The notes beneath the pieces were generated by a model, which searched no databases, was not told the origin of the DNA, and saw only the letters and a program-made list of their open reading frames with translations. From an uncultured Bacilli bacterium (GTDB lineage: Bacteria > Bacillota_I > Bacilli_A > ML615J-28 > CAG-698), in the NCBI GenBank assembly GCA_947624315.1, contig CANQJU010000045.1, positions 1-7,951 on the forward strand: DNA of 7,951 bases, in the 5' to 3' direction. Below, one piece after another: positions 5,006-7,951 of this stretch; within the stretch, counting starts at the first letter, position 1, and every line of letters begins with the position of its first letter. Both the position numbers and the translations under genes were made by a program.

Positions 5006-6771
5006 TGAAATTGAATGATTTGAAATTATTTAAAAGATTATTTTCTTACATGCGCCCTTATATTTTCCAATATATTGTAGCTATTATATTGATGATTATT
5101 CTTGTTGGCCTAGATTTAGTTAGTCCATATTTAATAGGATTATCTTTGAGATTTTTAGGCGAAGAAGTAATTGATTTTTCTAAAATAGTCAATTTATTTA
5201 TATTATCAATGGTAGCTGTTGTATTAGGGGCTATTATTACTTATTTCCAAAATCTTTTGATTCATTATACAGGCCAAAAGATAGTATTAAGAATTCGTGA
5301 AGATGTTTTTGTACATATTCAAAATCTTTCTCACGATCAATTTAATAATATTCCTGTTGGTAAACTTGTTACTCGTGATACTAGTGATGTTAATGTTTTG
5401 TTTGAACTTTATACTAATGTTATTATTAATGTTTTGCGAAATGTTGCCACAATCATTGGTGTTTTCATTGCCATGATGCTATTAAATCGACAACTAGCTT
5501 TAATAGTTTTAGCAATCTTCCCTGTTGTTGTTATTTTAACAATTGTCTTTAGAAAAAAATTACGTAGTATCCATCGTGATGTAAGAGCAAATGTTTCTAG
5601 TATGAATTCTTTCTTATCAGAAAATATTACTGGTATTAAAACAATTCAAACTTTTAATCAAGAAAATAAGAAGTATGATGAATTCAAGAAAAACAATTAT
5701 GAATTGAGAAAGAATAATTTGCGTGAAATATTTATGTTTGGCGTTTTCCGTCCATCTATTTATTTCATTTATATTATTAGTGTAGTTATTGTTTTATTCT
5801 TCGGTAGTAATCAAGCCCTTAATTTTACGTTAGGTAATACTACTATTGTAATGACTTATGATGTCCTTTATACTTTCTATCAATATATTGGTCGTTTCTA
5901 TAACCCAATTCAAACATTGGCTGATCAATACAATACTTTACAAAGCGCTTTTGCTTCAGCTGAAAGAATTTTTGAAGTATTAGATATGGAAAGTGAAATC
6001 AAAGATAGTGAAGATGCTATTGATATTGATTTGAAAGGTAATATTGAATTCAAACATGTTTGGTTTAAGTATGTTGAAGATGAGTGGGTTTTAAAAGATG
6101 TTTCCTTTACCATAAATGCTAAAGATGTTGTAGCTTTTGTTGGAGCAACGGGAAGTGGTAAAACAACTATTTTATCTTTGATTACTAGAAATTATGACAT
6201 TCAAAAAGGGGAAATATTAATTGATGGTATAGATATTAAAAAAATTAAATTATCATCATTAAGAAGTCAAATTGGACAAATGCTTCAAGATGTATTTATC
6301 TTTAGTGGAACGATAAAATCTAATATCAATTTAGATGATGAAACTATTACTGATGAAGATATTAAGAGGGCAAGCGATGAAGTATGTTTAACTCCAGTTA
6401 TTGCCAAAATGGAGCATGGTGTTGATGAACCTATATATGAAAGAGGAAATAACTTCTCATTAGGTGAAAGACAATTGATATCATTTGCTAGAACTGTTGC
6501 TCACAAACCAAAATTAATTATTCTTGATGAAGCAACTTCTAACATTGATACGCAAACAGAAACAATTATTAAAGATTCTTTAGAAAGAATAATTAATAAT
6601 AATACGATGATTATGGTTGCCCATCGTCTTTCAACAATCCAACACGCCAATAAGATATTTGTTTTCCACCATGGACAAATTATTGAAGAGGGAGATCATC
6701 AATCTCTTCTTAAGAAAAAAGGACGTTATTATAAACTTTATATGATGCAATTTGAAAAGAGCAATAATTAA
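5005..6771 (+). CDS. ABC exporter half-transporter, canonical-site subunit
   Basis: This 588-residue partner of the preceding gene has six membrane segments at about 17-45, 60-85, 136-158, 163-182, 243-268 and 280-300. Its ATPase domain starts near 345, with Walker A GATGSGKT at 380-387, Q-loop Gln428, signature FSLGE at 484-488, Walker B LIILDE at 504-509 with catalytic Glu509, D-loop SNID at 512-515 and switch His540. Walker B is canonical, whereas the signature is FSLGE rather than LSGGQ. In the dimer this signature faces the partner's Asp-containing Walker site, so both defects fall in the same composite site. That is the known pattern of asymmetric exporters (BmrD/LmrD/YfiC-like). The ATG shares its A with the partner's TAA, and AAGGTGAAG inside the end of the partner gene (about 4991-4999) provides the binding site; translational coupling is likely. 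Transport substrate is unknown. Confidence 0.94.
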   Translation: MKLNDLKLFKRLFSYMRPYIFQYIVAIILMIILVGLDLVSPYLIGLSLRFLGEEVIDFSKIVNLFILSMVAVVLGAIITYFQNLLIHYTGQKIVLRIREDVFVHIQNLSHDQFNNIPVGKLVTRDTSDVNVLFELYTNVIINVLRNVATIIGVFIAMMLLNRQLALIVLAIFPVVVILTIVFRKKLRSIHRDVRANVSSMNSFLSENITGIKTIQTFNQENKKYDEFKKNNYELRKNNLREIFMFGVFRPSIYFIYIISVVIVLFFGSNQALNFTLGNTTIVMTYDVLYTFYQYIGRFYNPIQTLADQYNTLQSAFASAERIFEVLDMESEIKDSEDAIDIDLKGNIEFKHVWFKYVEDEWVLKDVSFTINAKDVVAFVGATGSGKTTILSLITRNYDIQKGEILIDGIDIKKIKLSSLRSQIGQMLQDVFIFSGTIKSNINLDDETITDEDIKRASDEVCLTPVIAKMEHGVDEPIYERGNNFSLGERQLISFARTVAHKPKLIILDEATSNIDTQTETIIKDSLERIINNNTMIMVAHRLSTIQHANKIFVFHHGQIIEEGDHQSLLKKKGRYYKLYMMQFEKSNN

Positions 6772-6790
6772 TTTGTCCTATAATAGATAT

Positions 6791-6817
6791 AAAAGCCCAT
6801 CATCGGATGGGCTTTTT
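6791..6817 (+). terminator. Terminator of the ABC exporter operon
   Basis: A perfect 11-bp stem (6791-6801 with 6806-6816, AAAAGCCCATC / GATGGGCTTTT) with a four-base loop is followed by a run of five T (6813-6817). This is a strong intrinsic terminator 19 bases past the stop codon. Confidence 0.93.
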
Positions 6818-6850
6818 ATATTTATATTTTAATAAAATAGTAAAAAAAAG

Positions 6851-6879
6851 TTGATAATAATGGTAAATTATGATAAAAT
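6851..6879 (+). promoter_or_regulatory. Promoter of the T-box-pheS unit (SigA-type)
   Basis: TTGATA (6851-6856) is separated by 17 bases from TAAAAT (6874-6879), each five of six to consensus. Transcription would begin near 6886, just before the T-box Stem I. Confidence 0.75.
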
Positions 6880-6885
6880 TAGTTA

Positions 6886-7117
6886 TCAATTTAAAGCGTT
6901 GATAAAGAAGTAGTAATAGCTAATTTTTGTTTTAGAGAGTAAGAACCATGGCTGAAAGTTCTTATAGCAAAAACCTATGAATTCATCTTTGGAGTGATTC
7001 TAATCAAATCCGTTAAAGAAGCGTTAATTCTTAAATGAGGGCATCTATTTATTAGATGAACTAAGGTGGTACCACGAAATTTTCGTCCTTAGAAGTTTAC
7101 TTCTAGGGATTTTTTTA
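6886..7117 (+). ncRNA. T-box riboswitch, phenylalanine-specific
   Basis: This is a full-length transcriptional T-box leader that senses uncharged tRNA-Phe. Stem I is closed by TTGAT/ATCAA (6899-6903 with 7003-7007). Above it a helix AAAGA/TCTTT (6904-6908 with 6986-6990) leads to the specifier loop, with AGTA at 6912-6915 on one side and GAATTCA at 6979-6985 on the other. The specifier codon is therefore UUC (6982-6984), a Phe codon. ATAG/CTAT and TTTTTG/CAAAAA continue the stem. AGAGAG (6934-6939) is the conserved bulge, and GGCTGAAA lies in the apical loop above AAGAAC/GTTCTT. Stem III is CATCTA/TAGATG (7042-7047 with 7053-7058). The T-box AAGGTGGTACCACG is at 7063-7076. Its UGGU (7067-7070) can pair with an ACCA 3' end, which fits the A discriminator of tRNA-Phe. 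The start is taken from the predicted transcription start. Confidence 0.96.
7086..7116 (+). terminator. Regulated terminator of the pheS T-box
   Basis: A 10-bp stem (7086-7095 with 7100-7109, one G-U pair) with loop TTTA is followed by seven T (7110-7116). The competing antiterminator pairs CTAAGG (7061-7066) with CCTTAG (7087-7092), which uses the 5' arm of the terminator. Uncharged tRNA-Phe binding would favour the antiterminator. Confidence 0.92.
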
Positions 7118-7130
7118 ATAGGAGGAAAAT

Positions 7131-7951
7131 ATGTTACAAAAATTATTAGAAATGAAAGAACAAGCTAAAAAAAGAATTCAAGAAGCTAAAAATGTTCAAG
7201 AATTAAATGAAGCTAAAGCTGAATATCTTGGTAAGAAAAGTCCTGTTCAAGCTTTGTTCAGCCAAATGAAAGATTTATCTGTTGAGATGAAAAAAGAAAT
7301 GGGTCAAAAGATAAATGAGTTCAAGGGAATGGTTGAAGAAGAGATAAGTAAAAAAATAGAAAAGTTAAAAGATGAAGAAGTTAATCGCAAGCTTAAAAGT
7401 GAAGCTATTGATGTAACTTTGCCAGGTAAAGAAATACCTGTCGGTAATTTACATGTTTTAACAAAAACAATTGAAGAATTAGAAGATATTTTTATTGGAA
7501 TGGGATATGACGTTGCTGAAGGACCTGAAGTTGAAACTGATTTATTCAACTTTGAAATGATGAATTTACCAAAGAATCATCCCGCAAGAGATATGCAAGA
7601 TTCTTTCTATATAAATCCTAATAACTTATTGCGTACACATACTTCTCCTGTTCAAGCTCGTACAATGCTTAAAGCTAAAGGAGAAAGCATTAAAGTTATT
7701 TGCCCAGGAAAAGTATATCGACGTGATGACGATGATGCAACTCACTCTCATCAATTCATGCAATTAGAGGGATTAGTTGTTGATAAAAATATCACTATGT
7801 CTGACTTAAAAGGAACTTTGAGCTTGGTAATGCAAAAAATGTTGGGTAATGATTGCAAGATCAGATTCCGTCCTTCGTATTTCCCTTTTACTGAACCAAG
7901 TGTTGAAGTTGATGTTACTTGTTTTAAATGCGGTGGTAAAGGATGTGCTCT
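7131..7951 (+). CDS. pheS: Phenylalanine-tRNA ligase alpha subunit PheS (partial, 3' end outside window)
   Basis: PheS forms the alpha2-beta2 class II synthetase with PheT and charges tRNA-Phe with phenylalanine in the cytoplasm. The window holds 273 codons of about 340 expected. The N-terminal coiled-coil arm (about 1-90) is Lys/Glu-rich with no breaks. The catalytic domain follows: GPEVETDLFNFE at 131-142, HPARDMQDSFY at 150-160, LRTHTSPVQARTM at 167-179, motif 2 region VYRRDDDDATHSHQFMQLEG at 195-214, and RPSYFPFTEPSVEVDV at 247-262, which leads toward motif 3. The last codons give CFKCGGKGC, the start of the Cys cluster common in Bacillota PheS. The ATG is preceded by AGGAGG (7120-7125) five bases upstream, directly after the T-box terminator. 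The frame has no stop before the window edge; truncation is due only to the boundary. pheT is expected downstream. Identification is secure. Confidence 0.98.
   Translation, partial: MLQKLLEMKEQAKKRIQEAKNVQELNEAKAEYLGKKSPVQALFSQMKDLSVEMKKEMGQKINEFKGMVEEEISKKIEKLKDEEVNRKLKSEAIDVTLPGKEIPVGNLHVLTKTIEELEDIFIGMGYDVAEGPEVETDLFNFEMMNLPKNHPARDMQDSFYINPNNLLRTHTSPVQARTMLKAKGESIKVICPGKVYRRDDDDATHSHQFMQLEGLVVDKNITMSDLKGTLSLVMQKMLGNDCKIRFRPSYFPFTEPSVEVDVTCFKCGGKGCA

Noticed and set aside
5925..6113. A 62-codon minus-strand frame inside the second ABC gene
   Set aside because: It is a Ser-rich antisense shadow of conserved transporter sequence, with no ribosome binding site.
7304..7549. An 81-codon minus-strand frame inside pheS
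   Set aside because: It is an antisense shadow of the conserved synthetase frame, with Ser/Ile-rich low-complexity content.
1..7951. CRISPR array, tRNA, rRNA, insertion sequence or phage module
   Set aside because: No regularly spaced repeats, tRNA-like cloverleaf with CCA end, transposase or phage-type genes were found on reading both strands.

Overview
The window is strongly AT-rich (roughly 30% G+C by eye). All six complete or terminal stop codons visible are TAA, tryptophan is read from TGG, and ribosome binding sites are strong and Gram-positive-like (AGGAGG and variants). A CotD-type spore coat protein, a ClpP, a Phe-specific T-box leader before pheS and a BmrCD-like ABC exporter pair together point to a low-GC, spore-forming Bacillota, plausibly a gut member of the Erysipelotrichia/Coprobacillaceae type. 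The exact taxon is inference.

Layout. Positions 1-73 hold the last codons of an upstream plus-strand gene. Then follows a 548-residue secreted protein (112-1758) with a signal peptide, a Cys/His hydrolase-like core, a beta-rich segment and a C-terminal run of Cys/His zinc-knuckle-like repeats. It converges on clpP (2035-2613, minus). The 276-base gap between them holds two strong hairpin terminators for clpP and an unexplained structured AT-rich stretch. clpP is divergent from a cotD-like gene (2760-3026, plus). The 146-base divergent region carries a good vegetative promoter for clpP and a TGTCAAA direct repeat. After a long hairpin terminator and a clear SigA-type promoter comes a two-gene operon (3224-5005 and 5005-6771, one-base overlap) for a heterodimeric ABC exporter with one degenerate and one canonical ATPase site. 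A strong terminator closes the operon. A promoter plus a complete T-box riboswitch (UUC specifier, UGGU in the T-box bulge) then leads into pheS (7131 onward), which runs off the window; pheT would be expected next.

How the genes relate. There are at least five transcription units and no evident shared pathway: secreted protein, proteolysis, spore coat, export and tRNA charging. ClpP, the ABC pair and PheS are conventional. The least understood items are the secreted Cys/His protein and the structured convergent gap after it. I found no CRISPR array, insertion sequence, tRNA, rRNA or phage gene, and no convincing new multi-gene system.
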